From NCBI RefSeq assembly GCF_020906275.1, contig NZ_CP086727.1:1550001-1614000 (forward strand): DNA of 64,000 nucleotides. The letters run 5' to 3'. This document shows, one piece after another, positions 56,755 to 64,000 of the stretch. The notes beneath the pieces were generated by a model. It was not told where the DNA came from and made no database searches. It saw nothing but the letters and a program-made list of their open reading frames with translations. The position numbers and the translations under genes were made by a program. Origin of the DNA: Parasphingorhabdus litoris DSM 22379 (GTDB lineage Bacteria; Pseudomonadota; Alphaproteobacteria; Sphingomonadales; Sphingomonadaceae). The stretch's first letter is position 1. Each line of letters starts with the position of its first letter.

Positions 56755-57393
56755 TCAAACCGATTTCACTTCGGGCAGTTCCACGTCCAGCTGTTTGGCG
56801 ACGAGCACGGCCTGTGTCCGGTTGACCACATCCAGCTTGCGGAAAATCGCGGTGATATGAGCTTTCACCGTCGCCTCGCTAATCTCCATCTGATAGGCGA
56901 TTTGCTTGTTCAGCATGCCTTCGCTGACCAGGTTCAAGATACGTCGCTGCGCCGGGGTTAGACTGGCCAGCTTCTCGAACAATATGGCGTCGTCTTCATT
57001 ATCGATAATGTCGGCATCAAACCAGACATCGCCATCCCTGATTTGGGCGAGCGCTTCACGCATGACATCCAGATCGACGGATTTGGGGATGAAGCCCGAT
57101 GCCCCCAAACTTTGGCAAGCGCGGACAACGCGGCTTTCTTCACTGGCCGACACCACCACCACCGGAAGCGCGGGAAAATCGTGGCGGAAATCCAGCAAGG
57201 CGGTCAACCCGTCGCTATCTTCCATATGTAGGTCCAGCAACAGCAGATCCGCCGGCTCTGCATTCACCGCATCACGGGCCGCGGCCACGGTTTCCGCTTC
57301 CACCAGTTCAGCTTGCGGCCATAGTTTCAGCACCGCCTGACAGAGCGCGCCCCTGAAGAGGGGGTGATCATCGGCGATAATGATGCGGGCCAT
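56755..57393 (-). CDS. CrbR-like NarL/LuxR-family response regulator
   Basis: A 212-residue regulator. The receiver has acidic residues IADDHPLFRG, phospho-acceptor Asp in DLLLLDLHMEDSDGL (about residue 56) and Lys in GFIPKSVDLDV. The LuxR helix-turn-helix is in LTPAQRRILNLVSEGMLNKQIAYQMEI, quoted here by its ends only: LTPAQRRIL and NKQIAYQMEISEATVKAH. Encoded tail-to-tail with the hybrid kinase and directly after acs on the same strand (3 bases apart), it is the expected partner of that kinase. In CrbSR systems the regulator activates acs. Confidence 0.92.
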   Translation of the reverse strand: MARIIIADDHPLFRGALCQAVLKLWPQAELVEAETVAAARDAVNAEPADLLLLDLHMEDSDGLTALLDFRHDFPALPVVVVSASEESRVVRACQSLGASGFIPKSVDLDVMREALAQIRDGDVWFDADIIDNEDDAILFEKLASLTPAQRRILNLVSEGMLNKQIAYQMEISEATVKAHITAIFRKLDVVNRTQAVLVAKQLDVELPEVKSV

Positions 57394-57396
57394 AGC

Positions 57397-59361
57397 TTAT
57401 CGGTTCATCCTTCCGTCGATGAGTGTGTCGACGACTGTCGGATCTGCAAGTGTTGAGGTGTCGCCAAGTGTACCGAAGTCGTTTTCCGCTATTTTGCGCA
57501 AGATTCGGCGCATGATTTTGCCGGAACGCGTCTTGGGAAGGCCCGGGGTGAAGTGGAGATGGTCAGGAGTTGCAATGGGGCCGATCTCCGTTCGCACATG
57601 GTTTCTAAGTTCGGTGGTAAATGCGTCATCGGCCTCCTCACCGGCATTCAGCGTGACATAGCAGTAAATGCCCTGACCCTTGATATCGTGGGGATAGCCG
57701 ACCACGGCTGCCTCGGCGACCTTGGGGTGAGAAACCAGCGCGCTTTCGACTTCGGCTGTGCCCATACGGTGGCCGGAAACATTGATCACATCGTCGACCC
57801 GGCCAGTAATCCAGTAATAGTCATCACCATCACGGCGGCAGCCATCACCGGTAAAATATTTACCCTTATAGGTGGTGAAATAGGTCTGGATGAAGCGTTC
57901 GTGATCGCCATAGACGCTGCGCGCCTGACCCGGCCAGCTTGCGGTGATGCAGAGGTTGCCATCAGTGGCCCCATCCAGCACTGCGCCTTCATTGTCGACC
58001 AGTTGCGGCTGGATGCCGAAGAATGGCTTGCCGGCACTGCCGGGCTTCATTCCGTGGGCGCCGGGCAGGGTGGTGATCATCACCCCGCCGGTTTCGGTTT
58101 GCCACCAGGTATCGATAATGGGTGATTTGGCTTCGCCCACCACATCATAATACCAGCGCCAGGCTTCCGGGTTAATCGGTTCGCCCACTGTGCCCAGCAA
58201 GCGGATGGAAGAACGGTCATGGGCTTTAACCGGCGCATCTCCTTCGCGCATCAGCGCGCGAATGGCTGTCGGCGCAGTATAGAAGATATTGACCTTATGC
58301 TTGGCGACTACTTCCCAGAAGCGGCCATGGTCTGGATAGTTGGGCACGCCTTCAAACATGACCTCGGTCGCGCCATTGATCAGCGGGCCATATACTATGT
58401 AGCTATGGCCGGTGACCCAGCCGATATCGGCGCTGCACCAGAAGACCTCGCCTGGCTTATAGTCAAAGACATAGTGGAAGGTGGTTGCCACCCATACAGC
58501 ATAGCCGCCGGTGGTATGGAGCACGCCCTTGGGCTTGCCGGTCGAGCCTGACGTGTAGAGAATGAACAAAGGGTCTTCTGCACCCATCGGCTCGCACGGA
58601 CATGTCGTGGGCACATCGGCGGCCACTTCATGATACCAGTGGTCGCGGCCCTCGGTCATCGCGATATCGCTGCCGGTATGATTTATGACCAGCACCGCAT
58701 CAACATCCGCGCCGTCCTTCTCCAGCGCAGCATCGACATTACTTTTCAGAGGCACCGGCTTGCCGCCGCGTAGCCCAGCATCAGCGCACACAACAAATTT
58801 GCTCTGACAGTCTTCAATCCGCCCGGCCAGCGCATCGGGAGAGAAGCCGCCAAATACCACCGAATGGATCGCGCCAATGCGCGCGCAGGCCAGCATGGCC
58901 ACGGCACCTTCGACTATCATTGGCATGTAGATTGTGACCCGGTCGCCTTTCTTCACGCCCAGTTTTTTGAGCGCGCCAGCCATGCGAATGACCTCAGCTA
59001 GCAGTTCAGCATAGCTCAACGTCCGACCAGCCCCTTCAGGGTCATCCGGCTCAAAGATCAAAGCGGTTATATCTCCCCGGCCAGCTGCGACATGCCGGTC
59101 CACCGCATTGTGGCAGATGTTGAGAACCCCGTCTTCAAACCACTTGATATCGACAGGATCATAAGACCAGTTCGCTATCGTCGCAGGAGACTCCATCCAG
59201 TCCAGACGCTCGGACTGTTTGGACCAAAAAGCGTCCGGATCAGACAGACTCTGGGCGTACAGGCGATCATAATCTGCGGCAGCACAATGGCTTTCGGCAT
59301 CTTGCCGCGGAGAAGCAATGATTTCCGGCTCATCCTTTGTTGCTTCCAAACTGTCTGACAT
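57397..59361 (-). CDS. acs: Acetyl-CoA synthetase
   Basis: An AMP-forming acetate-CoA ligase of about 654 residues. The acyl-adenylate phosphate loop is [19 protein letters not shown] and WWQTETGG is core motif A5. The C-terminal [12 protein letters not shown] contains the lysine that is acetylated for control in other Acs enzymes. Of the in-frame ATGs I chose 59361 (MSDSLEATK), because GGGAGG lies exactly 6 bases upstream; ATGs at 59364 and 59367 are adjacent. The response regulator gene follows 3 bases later, and the porin gene diverges 150 bases away. Confidence 0.97.
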   Translation of the reverse strand: MSDSLEATKDEPEIIASPRQDAESHCAAADYDRLYAQSLSDPDAFWSKQSERLDWMESPATIANWSYDPVDIKWFEDGVLNICHNAVDRHVAAGRGDITALIFEPDDPEGAGRTLSYAELLAEVIRMAGALKKLGVKKGDRVTIYMPMIVEGAVAMLACARIGAIHSVVFGGFSPDALAGRIEDCQSKFVVCADAGLRGGKPVPLKSNVDAALEKDGADVDAVLVINHTGSDIAMTEGRDHWYHEVAADVPTTCPCEPMGAEDPLFILYTSGSTGKPKGVLHTTGGYAVWVATTFHYVFDYKPGEVFWCSADIGWVTGHSYIVYGPLINGATEVMFEGVPNYPDHGRFWEVVAKHKVNIFYTAPTAIRALMREGDAPVKAHDRSSIRLLGTVGEPINPEAWRWYYDVVGEAKSPIIDTWWQTETGGVMITTLPGAHGMKPGSAGKPFFGIQPQLVDNEGAVLDGATDGNLCITASWPGQARSVYGDHERFIQTYFTTYKGKYFTGDGCRRDGDDYYWITGRVDDVINVSGHRMGTAEVESALVSHPKVAEAAVVGYPHDIKGQGIYCYVTLNAGEEADDAFTTELRNHVRTEIGPIATPDHLHFTPGLPKTRSGKIMRRILRKIAENDFGTLGDTSTLADPTVVDTLIDGRMNR

Positions 59362-59410
59362 CATCATCCTCCCGCCTATATGGTTTTCCAAGCGATTATA
59401 TTCGAAATAG

Positions 59411-59443
59411 CTATACGTATTGAATGCGACATTGGTCGTATAG
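59411..59443. promoter_or_regulatory. Inverted repeat in the acs/porin divergent promoter region
   Basis: CTATACG (59411-59417) and CGTATAG (59437-59443) are perfect inverted 7-mers with a 19-base spacer. A nested GGTC-GTATA-GACC palindrome covers the right arm. A site between two divergent acetate-related genes could serve the LuxR-type regulator encoded next to acs. I did not compare it with a known CrbR motif. Confidence 0.4.
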
Positions 59444-59511
59444 ACCATTGGCTAATTTTCTTCTCCCTGATCGCCTGACATCCTCAATCAAAATAACAGA
59501 GAGGATGGATC

Positions 59512-60906
59512 ATGGCGCAAGCTGGAAAGAATGTCATCAGGGGGATGTTATTATCTGCGACGATACTGAGCGCTTCTCCCGCATGGGCGCAAAATAACGA
59601 TGTAGACGCCCGGTTGGATAGACTGGAGGCTCTGGTATCGGGTTTGATTGAACGAATGGATGCGAAAGATCAGGCCAGCGCGAGTGATGTCGCTACTGCT
59701 GAGCAGGCAAGACAGGCTATAAGCGAGACGAGAGCACTTGCCGAACGGACGAGCGCGGTGGAGGGCAAGATTGCCGAACAGGCGGCCGTTACCCAAAAAG
59801 AAGACGCAAACGGCTTTAATGTTGGCAAGACCCGCGTGACTTATGGTGGTTATGTAAAGCTTGATGTGATTACCGAACGCACAAGTGGCGGCCAGGTGCC
59901 GTCAAACAGTATCGCAAGGGATTTCCTGATTCCCGGCGCTATTCCGGTGGGAGGTGAAGCATCGGGCTTCGATACTGATTTCAGTGCACGACAAACCCGC
60001 TTTTTCTTAAAGACGGAAACCGACGTGGGAGATGACCATAAGATAGGCTCGCATATCGAGCTGGACTTTATGGTAACCGATGGCGGTAACGAACGGGTGT
60101 CGAACAGTTTTGCCCCGCGCGTCCGACAAGCCTATATAACGTTCGACAACTGGCTGTTTGGCCAGACCTGGTCGACGTTTCAGGATGTGAGCGCCTTGCC
60201 AGAGGCTATGGATTTTATTGGCCCTACGCCCGGTACGGTATTCGACCGGCAACCGATGATCCGTTATACAAATGGCGGTCTCCAGATCGCGCTCGAACAA
60301 CCCGAAACCACGATTACAACACCAACGGGCGCCCGGATTGTAGCGGGTGATGATAGCTTGCCCGATATGGTGGTGCGCTATAATCACACAGGCGATTTTG
60401 GTCATCTGACTGCTGCCGCAATCGGCCGGGTACTTCGTGTGAATGAGGATGATTTTGGCCTGATAAATGACAGCAGTATCGGATATGGCATCAGCCTGTC
60501 CGGTAAATTGAATATCGGTGAGCGTGATGATTTCAGATTCATGGCTACAGCCGGCGAGGGGTTAGGGCGTTATATCGGGCTGAACATCGTCAATGATGCC
60601 GCGGTGCGTGCTGATGGATCTTTATCACCCATTGCTACCTATTCGGGTTTTGCGGCCTATCGGCATTTCTGGACTGAAAAGTGGCGGTCCACTATTTCAG
60701 GTTCCTACTTCAAGGCTGACAACCCGGTCTTGTTGACAACAGGTCTGGTAACCGACGAGAGCTGGAACGTGTTCGGTAATTTGGTCTACTCGCCCGTAGC
60801 ACCGCTCGATATTGGCATCGAATATATGTATGCTAAGCGCCAGACTGAAGATGGTGCATCGGGCAATCTGCAAAAGATCCAGATGTCGGCCAAATATAAA
60901 TTCTAG
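59512..60906 (+). CDS. DcaP-like trimeric outer-membrane porin
   Basis: A 464-residue outer-membrane protein. A signal peptide ends at AWAQNN (about residue 27). A coiled-coil region (about 30-85, DARLDRLEALVSGLIERMD) precedes a 16-strand-like barrel with TRVTYGGYVKLDVI, RQTRFFLKTETDVGDDH and QAYITFDNWLFGQTWSTF. It ends in KYKF, a beta-barrel-assembly signal. DcaP-type porins pass dicarboxylic acids or similar small acids, which fits the adjacent acetate genes. AGAGAGGA precedes the ATG. Confidence 0.9.
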   Translation: MAQAGKNVIRGMLLSATILSASPAWAQNNDVDARLDRLEALVSGLIERMDAKDQASASDVATAEQARQAISETRALAERTSAVEGKIAEQAAVTQKEDANGFNVGKTRVTYGGYVKLDVITERTSGGQVPSNSIARDFLIPGAIPVGGEASGFDTDFSARQTRFFLKTETDVGDDHKIGSHIELDFMVTDGGNERVSNSFAPRVRQAYITFDNWLFGQTWSTFQDVSALPEAMDFIGPTPGTVFDRQPMIRYTNGGLQIALEQPETTITTPTGARIVAGDDSLPDMVVRYNHTGDFGHLTAAAIGRVLRVNEDDFGLINDSSIGYGISLSGKLNIGERDDFRFMATAGEGLGRYIGLNIVNDAAVRADGSLSPIATYSGFAAYRHFWTEKWRSTISGSYFKADNPVLLTTGLVTDESWNVFGNLVYSPVAPLDIGIEYMYAKRQTEDGASGNLQKIQMSAKYKF

Positions 60907-61123
60907 CTGTTATCACCGGGCAAATTTGTACTTTGCCATGTAAGGCATTGCAGCTTCTCAATCTTGCAAACTGTCCAGTAAATGAACGGTTTGCTGCTTG
61001 TGATACAATTTGCGACAATTTTATCCTGTTCTGACAAACTTGAGGGACATATCAACCTTAGAACAATATTCATGGCGGCCAAAAAGCACCGCCTCCCTGA
61101 ATGAGTAGATAAGGATGAATATT

Positions 61124-61735
61124 ATGAAAAAGACAATTTTGTTCTCAAGTGCGGTCGCTATGTTGGTTGCTGGCGGCGTTGCTATTGCTGCACCCGGTGG
61201 CGGCAAAGGCATGATGCGTGCGGATGCCAATAATGACAATCAGGTCACTCGCGCTGAAATGACCGCAGCGCTTGAGGAGCGCTGGACAAAAATGGACGTC
61301 AATCAGGATGGCCAGATTTCCAAGGCGGATCGCGAAGCGCGCAAGGCAAAGCGCTTTGCAGAAATGGACGCAAATGGGGATGGCGGTGTTTCCCAGTCAG
61401 AAATGGAAGCCTATCGCGCTACTCGTAAAGCCGAGCGCTTTGCTAAAGCGGATGTCGACGGCGACGGCACGCTAAGCCAGGAAGAAATGCAGAATATGCG
61501 CGGGAAACGCGGTGGCAAAGGCATGGGCAAGCGCGGCGGAAAAGGTAGATTAGGCCGCATGATGAAGCGTGCCGATACCAATGGTGATCAAATGATCAGC
61601 AAAGCCGAATTTCAGGCCGCTGCTATGGCTCGTTTTGATAAAGCTGACGCTAATAACGATGGCATTGTAACAGCTGAAGAGCGGCAAGCAGCCCGCGAAG
61701 CACGCCGCAGCGCACGAAACAAAAGAGGCGGTTAA
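61124..61735 (+). CDS. Exported protein with six EF-hand-like motifs
   Basis: A protein of about 203 residues with a signal peptide (MKKTILFSSAVAMLVAGG, cleavage near AIAAPGGG). Six EF-hand-type calcium loops follow at regular intervals: DANNDNQVTRAE, DVNQDGQISKAD, DANGDGGVSQSE, DVDGDGTLSQEE, DTNGDQMISKAE and DANNDGIVTAEE. A basic Gly/Lys-rich linker (KRGGKGMGKRGGKGRLGRMM) separates the fourth and fifth. It should bind calcium outside the cytoplasm; its target is unknown. AAGGA lies 9 bases before ATG 61124; the ATG at 61115 is the alternative. It is followed by a strong terminator and then a two-component system. Confidence 0.85.
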   Translation: MKKTILFSSAVAMLVAGGVAIAAPGGGKGMMRADANNDNQVTRAEMTAALEERWTKMDVNQDGQISKADREARKAKRFAEMDANGDGGVSQSEMEAYRATRKAERFAKADVDGDGTLSQEEMQNMRGKRGGKGMGKRGGKGRLGRMMKRADTNGDQMISKAEFQAAAMARFDKADANNDGIVTAEERQAAREARRSARNKRGG

Positions 61736-61756
61736 TCCCTGGACCACTCTTTTTGT

Positions 61757-61813
61757 GAACGGATCACCGGCAATATCCCTCCCGTAACAGCGCCGGTGAT
61801 CCGTTCTTTTTTT
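61757..61813 (+). terminator. Strong Rho-independent terminator after the EF-hand gene
   Basis: A 15-bp perfect stem (GAACGGATCACCGGC at 61757-61771, its complement at 61792-61806) with a 20-base loop, followed by seven T residues. It separates the EF-hand gene from the two-component genes, so they are probably transcribed separately or by read-through only. Confidence 0.95.
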
Positions 61814-61837
61814 CCAAACCTGTGTTAGGTGAAGCAG

Positions 61838-62554
61838 ATGACGGGACAAACGCATATCTTATTGGTCGATGATGAGGCTTCGTTGCGCGAACCATTGGCC
61901 GAATATCTGACCAAGCAAGGCTTTCGCGTTCAGCAAGCCAGCGACGCGAGCGAAGCGCGTTCGGTAATGCATGCGTTTAACTTTGATATTATATTGCTCG
62001 ACATCATGATGCCGGGAGAAGACGGGCTCAGCTTTTGTCGCCATGTGCGTGAAAAAACCGAAACGCCCGTCATATTCATAAGTGCCAAGGGGGAAGAGCT
62101 GGAGCGTATTGTTGGTCTGGAACTGGGCGCTGACGATTATGTGACCAAGCCATTTAGCCCGCGGGAATTGGTTGCGCGCATAAAGGTTGTTTTGCGGCGT
62201 ACCCATAACGGGAATGGCATCAAGGTGGGTAATGGTTCCGTGTATCAGTTTTCTGGTTGGACGCTTAAAACCGATCAACGGAGTCTGATTGACGATGAAG
62301 GCGTTAATGTTCCGCTTTCCAGTGGTGAATATCAGATGCTTCTCGCTCTACTTTCGCGTGCAGGCCAGGTGCTGAACCGCGATCAGTTGCTCGATATAAC
62401 GCAGGGCCGCGAAGCGCATGCTTTTGATCGGGCCGTGGACAATCAAATCAGCCGCCTACGCCGAAAAATTGAGGCAAATCCGAAGAAGCCTGAGATCATC
62501 AAAACAGTGTGGGGCGGGGGATATGTTCTGGCTGGGGACGTCAAGACATTATGA
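61838..62554 (+). CDS. OmpR-family response regulator
   Basis: A regulator of about 238 residues. The receiver has acidic residues LLVDDEASLRE, the phospho-acceptor Asp in DIILLDIMMPGEDGL and the conserved Lys in DYVTKPFSPRELVAR. The C-terminal winged helix (about 140-235) includes LSSGEYQMLLALL and NQISRLRRKIEAN. The start is the ATG at 61838, with AGGTGA upstream. It overlaps the kinase gene by four bases, so the pair is co-translated. The target genes are unknown. Confidence 0.94.
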   Translation: MTGQTHILLVDDEASLREPLAEYLTKQGFRVQQASDASEARSVMHAFNFDIILLDIMMPGEDGLSFCRHVREKTETPVIFISAKGEELERIVGLELGADDYVTKPFSPRELVARIKVVLRRTHNGNGIKVGNGSVYQFSGWTLKTDQRSLIDDEGVNVPLSSGEYQMLLALLSRAGQVLNRDQLLDITQGREAHAFDRAVDNQISRLRRKIEANPKKPEIIKTVWGGGYVLAGDVKTL

Positions 62555-63951
62555 AGCGATTGCTTCCCAAAAGCCTGATTGGGCAATTGCTGGCTCTGGT
62601 GGCAATCACTTTGGCGATTGCGCAGACGATCAATATCGTGCTGCTTTATCAGGGCGCTCAAAACCAACGCATAGTTGAAGCATCGGCGTCAGCAGTCGCG
62701 CGGATTGCTGGAGAAGTCGAACGGATTAACGAGCGCGGCTTTCGGGAGCGGCGTTATCGCCGCGATGGCAGTTTGCGGGTTCGCCGAAATCGCCCCAGTG
62801 TGACTGCACAGAGTGCAATAGATGAAAAGCAGGAAAGACTGCCAGCGGTTGAAGACCGAGCGAATCGAGCATTTGCAAATATGGGCTTAGCTGTCCTGTC
62901 TGTAGAAATTGCGCAGGCGGAGAAACTGCCCGCCAATATGACAAATAGTGTCATTGGTTTGGGGCGGGAGCGTCTCAAATTGCGGGCGATTGCTCACGGT
63001 AGACAGCAGAATAAGATAGAAGGCTTCGTCATCGTGTCTGCGCAGATCGAAGAGGGGCTATGGCTGAATATCGCATCGGTTGTTCGTGACCGCAATCCAC
63101 GGCTTGTGCGGACATTATTGTTTCAGACAGTGGTTATTTATCTGATATTGTTGATCCCGTTGATCTGGCTGGGGCGGCATATTTCTCGTCCCTTGAAAGC
63201 GCTGACGAAGGGAGCACAGAATTTCAAACCCGGTGCCGGTGAACCACTTGAAGAAACCGGTCCTCCTGACACAAAACAACTTATTGCTGCTTTCAATGAT
63301 ATGCATGGCCGCGTCAGTGCAATGATGGATGAGAAAGATGTGATGCTGGGTGCCATAGGTCATGATTTGCGGACGCCGCTGGCTGCGCTGCGTGTGCGCA
63401 TAGAAAGCGTCGAGAATGAAGACGAGCGCGAGAGAATGATCGCAGGGATTGATGATATGGACAAAACGCTTGATGACATATTGTCGCTGGCACGATTGGG
63501 GCGATCGGGAGGATTGGCCGAAAAAACCGACATCAGTGCGTTGATCGAAACCGTTGCGGATGAGTTTACTGATATGGGCGAAAAAGTCTATTTTTCACGG
63601 GGCAGACGCATCACCGCGAATATTCGTGCAACACTCGTCCGCCGTGCCTTGCGCAATTTGATCAGCAACGCTGTAAAATACGGAAAACAGGCTGAGATTT
63701 CTGTGGATAAAACGGATGACAAGTTGTTGATCCATGTGGATGATGTGGGGATAGGTTTGCCGGAGGAACAAATTGAAGCCATGTTCGAACCATTTGCCCG
63801 CGCCGAAGCATCGCGCAACCGCGCCACCGGCGGATCAGGCCTGGGCTTGACTCTGGCACGAGCAATTGCTCGCGATCATGGCGGTGATGTCATGTTGGAA
63901 AATCGTAAGGAAGGTGGATTACGCGCGTCGCTAATTCTCAGTTTAGATTGA
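62551..63951 (+). CDS. Membrane sensor histidine kinase
   Basis: A kinase of about 466 residues. The N-terminal membrane helix (SLIGQLLALVAITLAIAQTI) and a second one (TVVIYLILLIPLIWLGRHI, about 195-215) bracket a periplasmic domain of about 165 residues. A HAMP domain (RPLKALTKGAQNF) is followed by the phospho-acceptor His in GAIGHDLRTPLAALR. The ATPase domain has NLISNAVKYGKQ, DVGIGLPEEQ and GGSGLGLTLARAI. Closely coupled to the OmpR-type regulator, it is of the EnvZ/RstB type; the signal is not known. It starts at the ATG 62551 overlapping the regulator stop. Confidence 0.93.
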   Translation: MKRLLPKSLIGQLLALVAITLAIAQTINIVLLYQGAQNQRIVEASASAVARIAGEVERINERGFRERRYRRDGSLRVRRNRPSVTAQSAIDEKQERLPAVEDRANRAFANMGLAVLSVEIAQAEKLPANMTNSVIGLGRERLKLRAIAHGRQQNKIEGFVIVSAQIEEGLWLNIASVVRDRNPRLVRTLLFQTVVIYLILLIPLIWLGRHISRPLKALTKGAQNFKPGAGEPLEETGPPDTKQLIAAFNDMHGRVSAMMDEKDVMLGAIGHDLRTPLAALRVRIESVENEDERERMIAGIDDMDKTLDDILSLARLGRSGGLAEKTDISALIETVADEFTDMGEKVYFSRGRRITANIRATLVRRALRNLISNAVKYGKQAEISVDKTDDKLLIHVDDVGIGLPEEQIEAMFEPFARAEASRNRATGGSGLGLTLARAIARDHGGDVMLENRKEGGLRASLILSLD

Positions 63952-64000
63952 GTTCAGAACGCCATCCCAGCGTTATAGAGATTCTCCGATTGCGGGGATC

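Overview
The window looks like a chromosomal segment of an alphaproteobacterium of the order Sphingomonadales, probably a marine Sphingorhabdus/Parasphingorhabdus-type member of the Sphingomonadaceae. This placement is inferred from gene families and order: an OprO/P-type porin facing a phoR-pstSCAB-phoU-phoB cluster, a DcaP-like porin, a DUF4212/ActP-type symporter pair, DUF2794 downstream of cysE, a CX14CX2C-type QueE, and moderate GC (roughly 50 percent, richer around 21-28 kb and 48.5-60 kb). No rRNA, insertion sequence, prophage or CRISPR array was seen. No gene-free stretch exceeds about 265 bases.

Layout. 1-5 kb: the 3' part of an M16 peptidase gene facing a leftward group (thioredoxin-like lipoprotein, GFA-family protein, HslU, HslV). 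5-10.7 kb: two small membrane or secreted proteins, an LplT-like MFS transporter, pgsA, moaD-moaE, oxyR, cysE and a DUF2794 gene. 10.7-19.7 kb: a phosphate block with a Pho-box-preceded porin facing the leftward phoR, pstS, pstC, pstA, pstB, phoU, phoB genes. 19.9-22.6 kb: a secreted twin-arginine protein followed by a PqqD-like, HprK-like and nucleotidyltransferase trio, which is the most obscure system in the window. 22.6-28.7 kb: gph, glmU, an orphan gene, a ribbon-helix-helix/PIN toxin-antitoxin pair, glmS, an OsmC-like protein and a second GFA protein. 28.7-34.2 kb: katG, then argD-argF-hslO.

34.4-43.3 kb: a secreted DUF3617-like protein, a candidate orphan small RNA, queC-queE, lipB with a small acidic lipoprotein, a membrane protein, the trmL-hemF-GNAT operon and petABC (cytochrome bc1). 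43.4-48.4 kb: divergent glpK and glpD, tRNA-Gly(TCC) and an acyl-CoA ligase. 48.5-61 kb: an acetate/carboxylate locus with a cNMP/CBS/DUF294 protein, an exonuclease, a DUF4212 subunit, an ActP-like symporter, a CrbS-like transporter-kinase, a CrbR-like response regulator, acs and a DcaP-like porin. 61-64 kb: a six-EF-hand exported protein followed by an OmpR-type regulator and its histidine kinase.

How the parts work together. Phosphate is taken up through the outer-membrane porin and PstSCAB under PhoR/PhoB/PhoU; 11-nt-period Pho-box-like repeats lie before both the porin gene and pstS. OxyR and KatG form a peroxide response. GlmS and GlmU bracket an acquired-looking insert of three genes. 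The acetate locus couples uptake (porin, symporter), sensing (SSS-domain kinase and LuxR-type regulator) and activation (Acs). The PqqD/HprK/nucleotidyltransferase trio resembles the tailoring enzymes of some lasso-peptide clusters without any lasso-forming enzyme, so it may modify another peptide or protein, possibly the exported protein encoded just upstream. All functions are read from sequence motifs and family knowledge; no search was run.
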